Origin: a virus
Virus record (IMG/VR): IMGVR_UViG_3300047564_001377
Coordinates: 1-21,548 of that record
DNA: 21,548 nt
Reading direction: 5' to 3' (one strand)
In this document: positions 6,922 through 15,286 of the stretch, in pieces
How positions within the stretch are numbered: the stretch's first letter is position 1
Layout: each line of letters starts with the position of its first letter
Notes under the pieces: generated by a model
What the model was told of the DNA's origin: nothing
What the model saw: only the letters and a program-made list of their open reading frames with translations
Database searches by the model: none
Translations under genes and position numbers: made by a program

Positions 6922-7140
6922 ATGAAGAAAGTAAAATTAATTAGAGATTTTAACGGTAAGAAGAAAGGCGAGGTTATCGAGGTAACAGAAAGCCAATCTT
7001 ACTTTATGTTAATGAACTCTATTGCTGTTTTATCGGAATGTGGCGCAAATTGTGAAGAAGAGTGTAAGGAGTGTAAAAGCACTAAAAAGAAAAAATCAAC
7101 TGCAAAAATTAACACCCCCTCTATTACTGAGGGGGTTTAA
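6922..7140 (+). CDS. Small protein with SH3-like N-terminus and cysteine cluster
   Basis: A 72-residue protein directly after the capsid gene. The first 40 residues (KVKLIRDFNGKKKGEVIEV at 3-21) resemble small SH3-like proteins often found at this place in phage genomes. Residues 40-51 hold four cysteines spaced C-x3-C-x3-C-x2-C, followed by a lysine-rich tail (KKKK at 56-59). The last residues NTPSITEGV are encoded by the terminator hairpin at 7114-7136, so this tail is probably dictated by RNA structure rather than protein function. Possible roles are capsid decoration or head assembly; metal binding by the cysteines is a guess. Confidence 0.7.
   Translation: MKKVKLIRDFNGKKKGEVIEVTESQSYFMLMNSIAVLSECGANCEEECKECKSTKKKKSTAKINTPSITEGV
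7114..7138 (+). terminator. Hairpin terminator inside the 3' end of a gene
   Basis: ACCCCCTC (7114-7121) pairs perfectly with GAGGGGGT (7129-7136) around a 7-base loop. The T-run after it is short (TTT, then AATAA), so termination is likely partial. The hairpin codes for the last residues of the small protein above, and the stop TAA is at 7138-7140. It would reduce transcription into the connector genes after the capsid gene. Confidence 0.65.
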
Positions 7141-7151
7141 TAAACTGAAAA

Positions 7152-7664
7152 ATGAGCCTACTTAATATCACGTTTAACGACTTCGGAAAAGGTAAATATG
7201 AGCTTCATAAGGGAATGTATGAGAGCACTAAAATACAGGCTTATATTGATAAGTACGAGCGTCAATATCTTGTAAAGTTATTGGGTGCAGAATTATTTAA
7301 AGATTTTAGTGCCGATTTAGTAGCTGGTGTTCCTCAAGATGCTAGGTATTTAGCCATATTTGAAGCCTTTGAATATGATGATGTTAATTGTACGGTTTAC
7401 ATTTCGGAGGGTATGCTTGAGATGATTAAAGGATTTATTTATTTTCAGTATCTTAAGGATTTAACAAATACGGTTGCTGTTAGTGGAAATGTTCGACAAA
7501 TGGGCGAAAATTCCGAGAATGTAAGTAGTTTAAATAGTATGATTTATACACGTTATAATGAAGCTGTAAAAACTTACAAGACTATACAGAAATTTATTTG
7601 TGATAATTCAAAGGATTACTTGAAATTTAATGGAGTAAAGGTATCTTACGCAAACTGGATATAA
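7152..7664 (+). CDS. Head-tail connector/adaptor candidate
   Basis: A 170-residue, mostly helical protein between the capsid and tail-tube genes, where siphoviruses encode the adaptor that binds under the portal. The segment YERQYLVKLLGAELFKDF (35-52) and a following helical part (about 85-105, MLEMIKGFIYFQYLKDL) look like Bacteroidota phage proteins of the DUF6712 type, thought to be gp6-like connectors. This is family-pattern memory and position, not a strong motif. Its TAA overlaps the next ATG by one base (TAATG), suggesting translational coupling. Confidence 0.6.
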   Translation: MSLLNITFNDFGKGKYELHKGMYESTKIQAYIDKYERQYLVKLLGAELFKDFSADLVAGVPQDARYLAIFEAFEYDDVNCTVYISEGMLEMIKGFIYFQYLKDLTNTVAVSGNVRQMGENSENVSSLNSMIYTRYNEAVKTYKTIQKFICDNSKDYLKFNGVKVSYANWI

Positions 7665-8341
7665 TGGAAGCAAGTGAGTATGTACGCGATTTAGTTGAAG
7701 CAATGAACAATAGTGTTAATGGAAGTTATGACCCCATTACTAAGCACTTTATTACTTGCAATACTAAATGGGCGCGTGTTGGAAAACTTGTAACGGATGA
7801 AGAAGAAAACGAATATTTGATTAAGGATGTAAGCACGGATAATTACGTAGAGTTACAAGCCTTAATAAATGGCAATGAGCCAACAGATATTATTTACTTA
7901 TCTAATCCTTTTTTCATTACAGGAACGAAGATTGCAACTAACAACGAATGGACAATGGTAAGTCCTGATTTAAGCGAAAAACTACCTTTAATTTGGTTAT
8001 TGGAAGTTATCAGCGAAACAGGATATGGCAAAATGTCTTCAATTGAAAAGGATATGCAATTACGATTGTTTTTCTTAGATGAAACAGACCCGAGCCAATA
8101 CTACACTAAAGACCACCGCGAACAAGTTGTTAAACCTATGCAAAAGTTAATGGATGAATTTTTAAGAGTTGTCGAGCAAAACCGAAAATATAAAACAGTT
8201 GAAAATTTCACTTACAAAACTTTTTCGCGCTTTGGTGTTGAAAACGATAAAGGAGTGTTACAAAACGTATTAGATGCCAATTTATCGGGAGTTGCATTGG
8301 AGTTGAATTTATCCCGATATAAAGAAAATTGTAAATGTTAA
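7664..8341 (+). CDS. Head-tail joining or tail terminator candidate
   Basis: A 225-residue protein that starts on the last base of the connector gene and ends 12 bases before the tail-tube gene. Its N-terminal half is rich in beta-strand-type sequence and the second half (about 110-170) has PLIWLLEVISETG and then a helical segment with HREQVVKPMQKLMDEFLRVV (150-169). It ends in NCKC. Similar proteins occur in Bacteroidota phages in this place, but I know no proven function. Position favours a neck protein (stopper, tail completion or tail terminator). Confidence 0.5.
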   Translation: MEASEYVRDLVEAMNNSVNGSYDPITKHFITCNTKWARVGKLVTDEEENEYLIKDVSTDNYVELQALINGNEPTDIIYLSNPFFITGTKIATNNEWTMVSPDLSEKLPLIWLLEVISETGYGKMSSIEKDMQLRLFFLDETDPSQYYTKDHREQVVKPMQKLMDEFLRVVEQNRKYKTVENFTYKTFSRFGVENDKGVLQNVLDANLSGVALELNLSRYKENCKC

Positions 8342-8353
8342 AAAACAAATAAA

Positions 8354-9259
8354 ATGACAGGATGTAATTGTAATGTTGGTTTATCCAACACAGGAAGACC
8401 GAATTGGGTACCTCTTTTTGGTATCACTTCGAGCTTAATTTTAGTGCCTATTTTTGATAACGATAGCGTTAAAAATGGAATTGATTTATCTACTACTTTG
8501 CCAACATGGTCAAATTTAGTAAATCAATCGGATGCTTCAAAGCGTTGGTTTCCTTTACCAGCTTTTGAAAATGTTGAATTACCTAAAGCAGATAGCCAGT
8601 TTGAAGAAGCAAACTCGGGTAGAATGGTATTTTTGCGTCAAGGTAAAAGGTCTTTCGCTGGGGAATTATGGGCAGAAGATAGCACACCAACATTATTAGG
8701 TAAATTGCAAAATTCAAGATGCGTTGACTTTGGGGTTTATGTAGTTGATGTAAATGGTAATTTGATTGGTTCAGAGGTAGGAGGGTATTTATATCCAATT
8801 CCAGTAGATAATCAATCGTTTGACCCAAAATTTGCGTTTGCTACCGATAGCACAACTCAAAAGATTATGCTAGGTTTTGACTTTGACCGTTTATTCGATG
8901 AAAGTACAATGTACATGATTTGTGTTGAAGAAGCTGGTATTGATTTTACTACTTTAGAGGGTTTAAAGGATGTAAATTTAATCAGTTTAGCTTCTACAAC
9001 TACGGTAGCAACTTTTAGCGCGAAATTAGACTATGGTACTGCTGTAAACAAAATTAAATATGTTGGCGCAGACCAGTTAGCTGATTGGAGTATTACGAAT
9101 GTAACGGATAACGATACTTTTGCACCTGATAGCGTTACAGAAACTCCAGACGGTACATATTCGTTAAACTTTGCGACTAACACGGCTACTGCTGGGGATG
9201 TAATTAAAGTAAGCGTTTCTAAAAATGGTTTTTCGGGTAGTGCAACGGTAACAGTATAA
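8354..9259 (+). CDS. Major tail (tube) protein with C-terminal Ig-like domain
   Basis: A 301-residue protein. Residues 1 to about 200 form the tube domain candidate, beginning with an unusual Cys-x-Cys (C4, C6) and containing strand-rich sequence such as GRMVFLRQGKRSFAGELW (88-105). From about 205 the sequence changes to a bacterial Ig-like or Big_2-type domain with alternating Val/Thr/Ser (ending DVIKVSVSKNGFSGSATVTV). Ig-like domains at this position are common in phage tail proteins and are thought to decorate the tube and help it bind carbohydrates. Size, domain order and position after the connector genes and before the tape measure support the call. Confidence 0.78.
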   Translation: MTGCNCNVGLSNTGRPNWVPLFGITSSLILVPIFDNDSVKNGIDLSTTLPTWSNLVNQSDASKRWFPLPAFENVELPKADSQFEEANSGRMVFLRQGKRSFAGELWAEDSTPTLLGKLQNSRCVDFGVYVVDVNGNLIGSEVGGYLYPIPVDNQSFDPKFAFATDSTTQKIMLGFDFDRLFDESTMYMICVEEAGIDFTTLEGLKDVNLISLASTTTVATFSAKLDYGTAVNKIKYVGADQLADWSITNVTDNDTFAPDSVTETPDGTYSLNFATNTATAGDVIKVSVSKNGFSGSATVTV

Positions 9260-9420
9260 TGAAGCTAGGACGTACCACGTTTGATATTGAAAAATTAAAA
9301 GGTATAGATTTGGAGGTTGCTATTAGTAACCTCCATAATGTACCCGAAAAATTTGTAAAAAAAGCGTGGGAAAAAGCAAACCCAAAAACACCAGTAAAAA
9401 AAACACGAAAAACCAAATAA
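9259..9420 (+). CDS. Small basic protein, 53 residues
   Basis: Starts on the last base of the tail-tube stop codon (TAATG at 9257-9261) and ends directly before the terminator at 9421. The product begins MKLGRTTFDIEKLKG and ends in a lysine/threonine/proline-rich tail (about 41-53), giving a strongly basic protein. The start-stop overlap and the exact fit between two features argue that it is translated. It is in a different frame from the tail-tube gene; I see no slippery sequence that would make a fusion. Function is unknown; its location between tube and tape measure would allow a tail-assembly role. Confidence 0.6.
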   Translation: MKLGRTTFDIEKLKGIDLEVAISNLHNVPEKFVKKAWEKANPKTPVKKTRKTK

Positions 9421-9449
9421 AAGAGGGGGCGAAATGCTCCCTTTTTTTT
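9421..9449 (+). terminator. Strong intrinsic terminator after the tail-tube block
   Basis: AGGGGGC (9424-9430) pairs with GCTCCCT (9436-9442), with one G-T wobble, around the loop GAAAT. The stem can extend into flanking A/T bases, and T8 follows at 9442-9449. It begins immediately after the stop codon at 9418-9420. It would limit transcription of the tape measure and baseplate genes relative to the tail-tube gene. Confidence 0.85.
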
Positions 9450-9450
9450 G

Positions 9451-9458
9451 TACATTTG
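9451..9458 (+). promoter_or_regulatory. Possible -7 box (TACATTTG) after the terminator
   Basis: TACATTTG is a perfect TAnnTTTG match, 2 bases beyond the terminator T-run and 8 bases before the ATG at 9467. No TTG is found at the expected distance upstream (the terminator stem lies there), so it is only half a promoter. If active it would give a nearly leaderless transcript for the distal tail genes. Confidence 0.35.
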
Positions 9459-9466
9459 TAAGTATT

Positions 9467-9910
9467 ATGATTGGAAAAACTGCAATTGATGTTTTGTTAA
9501 GAAAAAACGTATTACTAATGGACGTGGTCACATGGTTTGAAAGCCATGATGCACAACTAAAAACCATGATTATTAAGTTAATTCAAGATAAACAATTGAT
9601 TGAAAAAGGTGTTGATAGTCAAGGTTTACAAATAGGCACTTATAGTTATTGGACTGAAATATTAAGCGAGGGCAGAAAGCAAGAGGGCGACCCCTACGAT
9701 TTGAACGATACAGGGGAATTTTTTCGCTCGATGTTCGTGCAAGTGCTAAGGGATGGTATAGTAATAAATGCCGATTACGCAAAAATGCAAAATCAGGATT
9801 GGTGGGATTTGAACATTTTAAATTTAACAGAGGAAAATTTAAGTAAATATGTGGAAAAAATTAAAGAGAATTATATCATTTATGCCCGAAAAGTATTGGG
9901 GCTCGATTGA
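9467..9910 (+). CDS. Tail completion/gp10-like candidate
   Basis: A 147-residue protein. The recognisable part is around GLQIGTYSYWTEILSEGRK to GDPYDLNDTGEFFRSMFV (about 53-90), where the DTGEFFRS segment recalls HK97 gp10-like or minor tail proteins that complete the neck. Residues 95-105 (GIVINADYAK) and a helical C-terminus follow. I chose the ATG at 9467 because earlier in-frame codons from 9434 lie in the terminator hairpin. Its last 62 bases overlap the next gene. In most siphoviruses such a gene comes before the tail tube, so either the order is changed or the call is wrong. Confidence 0.5.
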   Translation: MIGKTAIDVLLRKNVLLMDVVTWFESHDAQLKTMIIKLIQDKQLIEKGVDSQGLQIGTYSYWTEILSEGRKQEGDPYDLNDTGEFFRSMFVQVLRDGIVINADYAKMQNQDWWDLNILNLTEENLSKYVEKIKENYIIYARKVLGLD

Positions 9911-10322
9911 TGAAATGCCACTTTACAACTGGATTAAATGTAACAACGGACAATTGGAGTATGTGAGGAATGGAAGAGGGAATAAAGCGAATGATGTAAT
10001 TAATTGGATGCGGTTGTATAACGAATATTTAGCCACTTTCGGACTAGATAAACGGTATAAGAAGTATTTGGAAGTAAAACGTAAAAAAGCTTTATTACAA
10101 GCAGAATATGTAATAAAAAAAGATAGATTTAAACTTACTGAAATAGATATACAGGACGCAAAATTAAAGGATTTAGAGGTGCATTTTGGCGACGGTAAAA
10201 GCATTGAAACAATATTAATGTATTTATCTATGTATTTAGGATACAAATTAAACCCAAAAGAAACAACAGTTAAAGAATATTTTACAATACTAAACGAATA
10301 TGGCAAATCAAATAAAGCGTAA
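9849..10322 (+). CDS. Tail assembly chaperone candidate
   Basis: A 157-residue protein just before the tape measure gene, the usual place of tail assembly chaperones. Residues 21-28 (DEMPLYNW), then a helical, basic middle part (about 55-105) and a C-terminal part ending in KEYFTILNEYG. I recall Bacteroidota phage proteins with a comparable IYNW-type N-terminus before the tape measure gene. Starts at 9849 (62-base overlap with the gene before) or 9882 (29-base overlap) are both possible; 9849 leaves an N-terminal extension like that of related proteins. It overlaps the tape measure gene by 23 bases. No canonical G/GT frameshift is visible. Confidence 0.5.
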   Translation: MWKKLKRIISFMPEKYWGSIDEMPLYNWIKCNNGQLEYVRNGRGNKANDVINWMRLYNEYLATFGLDKRYKKYLEVKRKKALLQAEYVIKKDRFKLTEIDIQDAKLKDLEVHFGDGKSIETILMYLSMYLGYKLNPKETTVKEYFTILNEYGKSNKA

Positions 10323-13300
10323 CGAAATAGCTGAGGAGGATTTATACAAGGAAATCCGACAGTCTGCTGAAGATACAATTAAAACAGTAAATGAGTTGAA
10401 CGAAAGTTTGACCAAAAGTGCTAGTGTTTTAAAAACCGAGTTAAAAAAACCGTTGGATAATACTATCGAAAGCATAGATGACTTGCAGAAGCGTACCGAA
10501 GAAATGAACGATTTAACAGAGAAACAGTTGAAACTTGATAAAGCAAAAGCCGATGCTGTTAAGAGCCAAATTAAGGCAGATGAAAAACTACGTAAAATAG
10601 AGCAAGAAAGGATAAAACTAAAAAAGCAGCTAACAGACGCTACGGATGAAGAGGTAAAGGCAAAAATTAAGTATCAAAAAGTAAGCGCGGAACAAAAAAA
10701 GATTTTAGCGGATGAAATAATCCTGAACGACGAAAACGCTGGGACACTCGAAAAAGTAGCTGCGCAAAGTCGTATCTTAAGAAGAGAGCGCGAAAAATTA
10801 AACCTTGAAACAGTAGAGGGCAAAAAACGGCTAAAGGAAATTAACGACCAGTTGGATGAAAATAACGAAATTATTCGCGAAAATTCCGATGCTTTAAAGC
10901 AACAAAAATTAAATGTTGGTAATTACACCGATAGTATTAAGGAAGCAACAGGGGAGCTAGGTGGTTTAATTGGTGGGATTAAGGATAGTATTGATGCGCT
11001 TAAGGGACAAGTTCAACAATTTGTTGTGTTAGGTAAAGCGGCAGATACGGCACGGAAAAAAATGGAGTTGTTTGGGAAAGCAGGTAAAGCTCTAGGTATT
11101 GGTGCGATTATAGCCTTGTTGGGTTCTATGGTTTCTGCAATGGCTGATACTAATCAAGGAGTTCGTACGATGCAAGGTCTGATGCAAAAAGCAATGGCTA
11201 GTGTTACTATGTTCGGAAATATTGCAAGTGATAAATTTGATATTTTAAAATTAAAGCTTGAAGCAATGCAATTAAAATTTGAGGAAATTTTTAACGGCTT
11301 TGGCACAACCCCACAAATTCAAGAAAGGTTAACGGCTATTGGGTTGGAAATTGAAGCAATAAACAAAAAGGAATATAAGCCAAAAGATATGATACAATCA
11401 ATTAATGATGTAATTATAAAACAACAAGAATATGAGTGGCAAATAGCCAAAACAAGCGAGGAAATAGAGCGTTTAATGGGGAAAGAAGAATTATTAAGCG
11501 AAAGAGCTGGGGATGGGACTATAAGTTTTGATAAGCAAAGAAAAGCACAAGAGTTATACAATCAAACGGTTGTAAAACGTATTGCATTGGAAAAAGAATT
11601 GTTATCTGCTAATGTTGATAACGAAGCTTACAAGGTTAGGGCAAGATTAATATCTGCTGGTTTTGATTATTCACTTCAACAAATTAAGAATTTGGAGTTT
11701 ATGAATAATGAAAAAGCGTTGTTATCTGCTAATAATGAGGAAATTTTAGCTTTAAGCGAAGCTAAAACACAGTTAATTGCAAAAGATAACGAGTTGGCTA
11801 GTGCTTTAGCGAAAAACGCAATGGAAGCAAGGAATACGGCTAAGGATGATTTTGAAAAACAATTGGATTACGCAATAGATTTATTTGATGTAGAAAAAAC
11901 AATCCATGAAAGGCGAATAAATATGGAGCGTACAACTTTGGCAGATCGCAAAAGATTAACGGAAGAGGTGGAAAGATTAGCCGATAGTTCGTTCGCTAAT
12001 CAAGTGGAATTAGTACAAAAATACACTAAACAAATGATTGACTTTACCGAAATAATGAAGTCCAATGATGAAGCAGAAATACGTTCAATGTTGAATAAAT
12101 ACGATTTGAATGAAACTACTTTGACGCGGATAATGGAAATGATTAAAGAGCGTAAATTAGTAGAGCAAGATTTAGCCGATTTGCAGTTAGAAAATGCTTT
12201 AAAACAAGTTGAATTAAACAAGGCAGTTGCCACAAGCATACAGGCAATAGATGAAGATAATTTGAGTTTAAGGATTGAAAAAGCTGAAAGGGAGTTTGAT
12301 ATAGAAAAACAGTTGGAAGATAGAAAATTGATTTTGCAAGATAAAACTTATGAAAATTTAAAATTTCAATTGGATGAAATTAAGAAGCTGAAAATACAGC
12401 AGTTAATGGATATTGCATATTTTGAGCGCGAAACAGCCGAGCAAGAAATTATCGAGCAAGAAGAAAAAACTAAGAAATTAGAGGAAATTAACAGCAAATT
12501 AGCGAATGATATTATCCGTTTGGAAAATGAAACAGCGGACAAAAAGCGCGAGATTGGTTTAGAGGAATTGGAAAATGAGCAGGAATTGTTGGATGTAAGG
12601 CGCGAAATGGTTTTGAATGGGATACAATCGTTAACAGATATTACCAACGAATTAGCTGATAAAAGAATTGCGAAAATTGATGAAGAAATTGAAGCAAGTC
12701 AAAGGCGATTTGATAGTTTGCAATCGTTGGCTGAAAGTGGAAATATTTTGGCACGTGAAAGCATGGCAGAAGAAGCAAAATTAATGGCTGAACAAAACAG
12801 AAAACGCGAACAGGAAGAAAAAAGGAAGCAAAGAATACAGTTAGCAAGTAGTGTTTTACAGGCTTATGTAACGAATTCAAACAACCCACAAGTAAAAAAT
12901 CCGTTGCAAAAAACAATCACAGACACGGTGTTATTGACTGAATTTATAAAATCTTTACCAGCCTTTTTCGACGGTACGGAGGACACAGGAAAAAACGGAA
13001 ATGGTATCGACAATAAAGGCGGTTTCCTATCTGTTCTGCACCCTAATGAAAGGGTAGTAACTGCTAGGCAAAACGAATTAATCGGAGGTATGAGTAATGA
13101 AGAATTAAGCAAATTGGCTTACAACTATCAAAACGGTATGATTAGGCCAATCACAGATACAGCATTAAGCAACGGATTTGCTGGGGTTGAAATTTTGGCG
13201 AAAAAGTTGGATAGTTTGGAGCGCACTATTGCGAATAAACCTGAACACACTATACAAGTGGAGCAAATAATAGGGGGTGCAATGGCTATCACTAGGAATA

Positions 13301-13347
13301 CAAAAAAGGGAAATTTTAATATTTATAATCGTTACCGAGTAAGCTAA
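10300..13347 (+). CDS. Tape measure protein
   Basis: A 1015-residue, mostly helical, charged protein that sets tail length. Coiled-coil regions rich in Lys, Glu, Gln and Leu cover about 15-215 and 370-860. A hydrophobic segment at about 264-283 (ALGIGAIIALLGSMVSAMA) could insert into the host membrane during DNA entry. Near residue 905-925 is GGFLSVLHPNERVVTARQNE, a C-terminal pattern I know from Bacteroidota phage tape measure proteins. At about 1.5 Angstrom per residue the tail would be about 150 nm long. The 1-base overlap with the next gene (TAATG at 13345-13349) indicates translational coupling. Confidence 0.88.
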   Translation: MANQIKRNEIAEEDLYKEIRQSAEDTIKTVNELNESLTKSASVLKTELKKPLDNTIESIDDLQKRTEEMNDLTEKQLKLDKAKADAVKSQIKADEKLRKIEQERIKLKKQLTDATDEEVKAKIKYQKVSAEQKKILADEIILNDENAGTLEKVAAQSRILRREREKLNLETVEGKKRLKEINDQLDENNEIIRENSDALKQQKLNVGNYTDSIKEATGELGGLIGGIKDSIDALKGQVQQFVVLGKAADTARKKMELFGKAGKALGIGAIIALLGSMVSAMADTNQGVRTMQGLMQKAMASVTMFGNIASDKFDILKLKLEAMQLKFEEIFNGFGTTPQIQERLTAIGLEIEAINKKEYKPKDMIQSINDVIIKQQEYEWQIAKTSEEIERLMGKEELLSERAGDGTISFDKQRKAQELYNQTVVKRIALEKELLSANVDNEAYKVRARLISAGFDYSLQQIKNLEFMNNEKALLSANNEEILALSEAKTQLIAKDNELASALAKNAMEARNTAKDDFEKQLDYAIDLFDVEKTIHERRINMERTTLADRKRLTEEVERLADSSFANQVELVQKYTKQMIDFTEIMKSNDEAEIRSMLNKYDLNETTLTRIMEMIKERKLVEQDLADLQLENALKQVELNKAVATSIQAIDEDNLSLRIEKAEREFDIEKQLEDRKLILQDKTYENLKFQLDEIKKLKIQQLMDIAYFERETAEQEIIEQEEKTKKLEEINSKLANDIIRLENETADKKREIGLEELENEQELLDVRREMVLNGIQSLTDITNELADKRIAKIDEEIEASQRRFDSLQSLAESGNILARESMAEEAKLMAEQNRKREQEEKRKQRIQLASSVLQAYVTNSNNPQVKNPLQKTITDTVLLTEFIKSLPAFFDGTEDTGKNGNGIDNKGGFLSVLHPNERVVTARQNELIGGMSNEELSKLAYNYQNGMIRPITDTALSNGFAGVEILAKKLDSLERTIANKPEHTIQVEQIIGGAMAITRNTKKGNFNIYNRYRVS

Positions 13348-15059
13348 TGAAACACTATTTGAATGGGGTTGAAGTAGCACCCCGAAATGTATTAGAAATT
13401 GGATTGATTACGGATTATACAGGCAATCCCGAAATGTTGCAAGTGGATACGGATACAATTGTTTTGCCACGTGAAGCAATGGATATAATCATGCAACACG
13501 TAGCCACACAAGGAGTTTTCGAGGGTATTCCATACACGTTGGAAGTTGGTAATATACAGCTTGACTACTATGTTGATTTGACTGAAAGTTTTGCAATCCG
13601 AGATTTTGAAGTTGAGGTTAAAATTAAAAAGCGTAAAGGATTTGATAATTTTTTTGAAAATGCGGACGGTTTGAGCTTTGAATTAATGGCAAAAAAGGGG
13701 GTTAATTTTAATTTTGTTAATTTGCCTTACTTAATAATTCCAGAAAATCAAGTTGAAATAGGGTTAACTTTGTCTTTGGCTATCTACTCACTTACTAGGG
13801 AAGCTATACAGGCCACAAGGGATTTGGTAAGTGCAACAGAAAAATTAATTAGAGCCGTAACACCAAATGTTAGCTTAGTTCCTGTGCCACCATTAGGCGA
13901 AATTATAGCGTTAAGCGTTGCTGTAGTTGCTCAATTAGCTTATACTTTGGCTATTTACGTTGCTTTAATCAAATTGGCAAGGCAATTACAAGAATTAATA
14001 TTCCCAAAAGTAAGATATTACAAAGGTGCTACTATTAAGGAATTAATAAAAAAAGGGTGTGAGTATTTGGGTTATACTTTGGATAGCAATTTATTAAATT
14101 CGTGGGACAAATTGACTATTATGCCAGTACCGTTAATTAAGGATAAACGAAGCGTATTTAATTTTATTCAAAACGATTTAAATTTTAGCTTTACCAAAGG
14201 CTATCCAACTGCACAAGATACTGTAAGTACATTGGGGGAATTAATAAATGCAGTTGAAACGTGGTTTAATGCCAAAACAAAGGTGTTAAATGGAGTAGTG
14301 CAAATTGAACGTAGGGATTATTGGAAGAACATAACTACTAACACCACTTTACCAGCATTAAATTTGCAATCGGATAGGCAAAATGAATACAGGTTTAATA
14401 CTGAAGAAGCTTGGAAGCGTACATACATACATTATCAAGTTGACTATGCAGATACTCATACTCTAGATAAATTTGACCCAACAGATGCCGAATATAGCAC
14501 CGAGCCATTGAATGTAATTAATGAAGATTTGGTAAGTATTCGAGGTTTTAACGATGTAAATATCCCATTTGCTTTGGGTGTTCGAAAGGATGAACTAAGT
14601 TATATCGAAATTTTTGGACGTACATTTTTGCAACTTGCAGATAGTATAATCGGTTTATTTGGTGTGGATTTAAATTTTACATCACTAATTACCGATAGAT
14701 TAGGAGTTACGCAGATTAGTAGCCAATTTTTTGGAGTTACTAAAGTGTTGTATGCTGTAAATGGAAGACAGCCGAGCAACTACGTGGATAAGATAAAGGC
14801 GAGTAATATTTACAATCTTTATCACAAGATAAATGAAATTAATATAAATGGTTATAAGGTGTATAATGATGCGCCAATGCGATTAAATCCACAGGAATTT
14901 ATATCTTTGTTAGATAATAATTTCGCTTATATTAATGGTGCTTTATGCGAGATTTTAACCGTACGTTTTACTGATGAACAAAGCCAAGCGGTTATAAGCT
15001 ACCGAGAGCCGTTTAACTATGCTGAGGGTAAAGTAGAAATTTTAACTATAAATGATTAA
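13347..15059 (+). CDS. Distal tail/baseplate hub protein with a hydrophobic segment
   Basis: A 570-residue protein directly after the tape measure gene, the usual location of distal tail (Dit) and hub (Tal) proteins. The first 100 residues look like a strand-rich domain. Residues 183-210 (PLGEIIALSVAVVAQLAYTL and following) form a long apolar stretch, preceded by another less clear one at about 136-150; a helical hairpin or membrane segment is possible. Residues about 220-570 have the mixed strand pattern of gp27/gp44-like hub domains. No lysozyme or peptidase motif is seen. The hub function is inferred from position and size; I cannot separate Dit from Tal. Confidence 0.6.
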   Translation: MKHYLNGVEVAPRNVLEIGLITDYTGNPEMLQVDTDTIVLPREAMDIIMQHVATQGVFEGIPYTLEVGNIQLDYYVDLTESFAIRDFEVEVKIKKRKGFDNFFENADGLSFELMAKKGVNFNFVNLPYLIIPENQVEIGLTLSLAIYSLTREAIQATRDLVSATEKLIRAVTPNVSLVPVPPLGEIIALSVAVVAQLAYTLAIYVALIKLARQLQELIFPKVRYYKGATIKELIKKGCEYLGYTLDSNLLNSWDKLTIMPVPLIKDKRSVFNFIQNDLNFSFTKGYPTAQDTVSTLGELINAVETWFNAKTKVLNGVVQIERRDYWKNITTNTTLPALNLQSDRQNEYRFNTEEAWKRTYIHYQVDYADTHTLDKFDPTDAEYSTEPLNVINEDLVSIRGFNDVNIPFALGVRKDELSYIEIFGRTFLQLADSIIGLFGVDLNFTSLITDRLGVTQISSQFFGVTKVLYAVNGRQPSNYVDKIKASNIYNLYHKINEININGYKVYNDAPMRLNPQEFISLLDNNFAYINGALCEILTVRFTDEQSQAVISYREPFNYAEGKVEILTIND

Positions 15060-15061
15060 TC

Positions 15062-15286
15062 ATGGGAATTGATGAAATTGCAAAAAACTTGCAAAATTTA
15101 AGCGCGAATGTGGATCAATTGGTAAAGTTGCAAAATGAAGCTTATAGCAAGTTAGCACCAGAGGTTTACGAAAAAGTAAAGCAGCATCAAATTGATATTA
15201 ACGAAATGATGCGAGAGGTTAAGAGTGGGAATTTTTTAGGAATTAATAAATTTGCAGAAAAATATGCCGATATTAATAGAAAATAA
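15062..15286 (+). CDS. Small coiled-coil tail protein, 74 residues
   Basis: Begins 2 bases after the hub gene and overlaps the next gene by 23 bases. The N-terminal half has a heptad-like pattern of Leu, Ile and Val (IAKNLQNLSANVDQLVKLQ, 6-24), so it probably forms a short coiled coil; the rest is charged and helical. Comparable small proteins separate hub and baseplate genes in other phages. No family is recognised; an assembly or linking role is inference. Confidence 0.55.
   Translation: MGIDEIAKNLQNLSANVDQLVKLQNEAYSKLAPEVYEKVKQHQIDINEMMREVKSGNFLGINKFAEKYADINRK

Noticed and set aside
9855-9861. Slippery heptamer AAAAAAT in the overlap of the two genes before the tape measure gene
   Set aside because: The heptamer is not in phase with codons of the upstream frame, and a -1 slip would not lead into the downstream frame.
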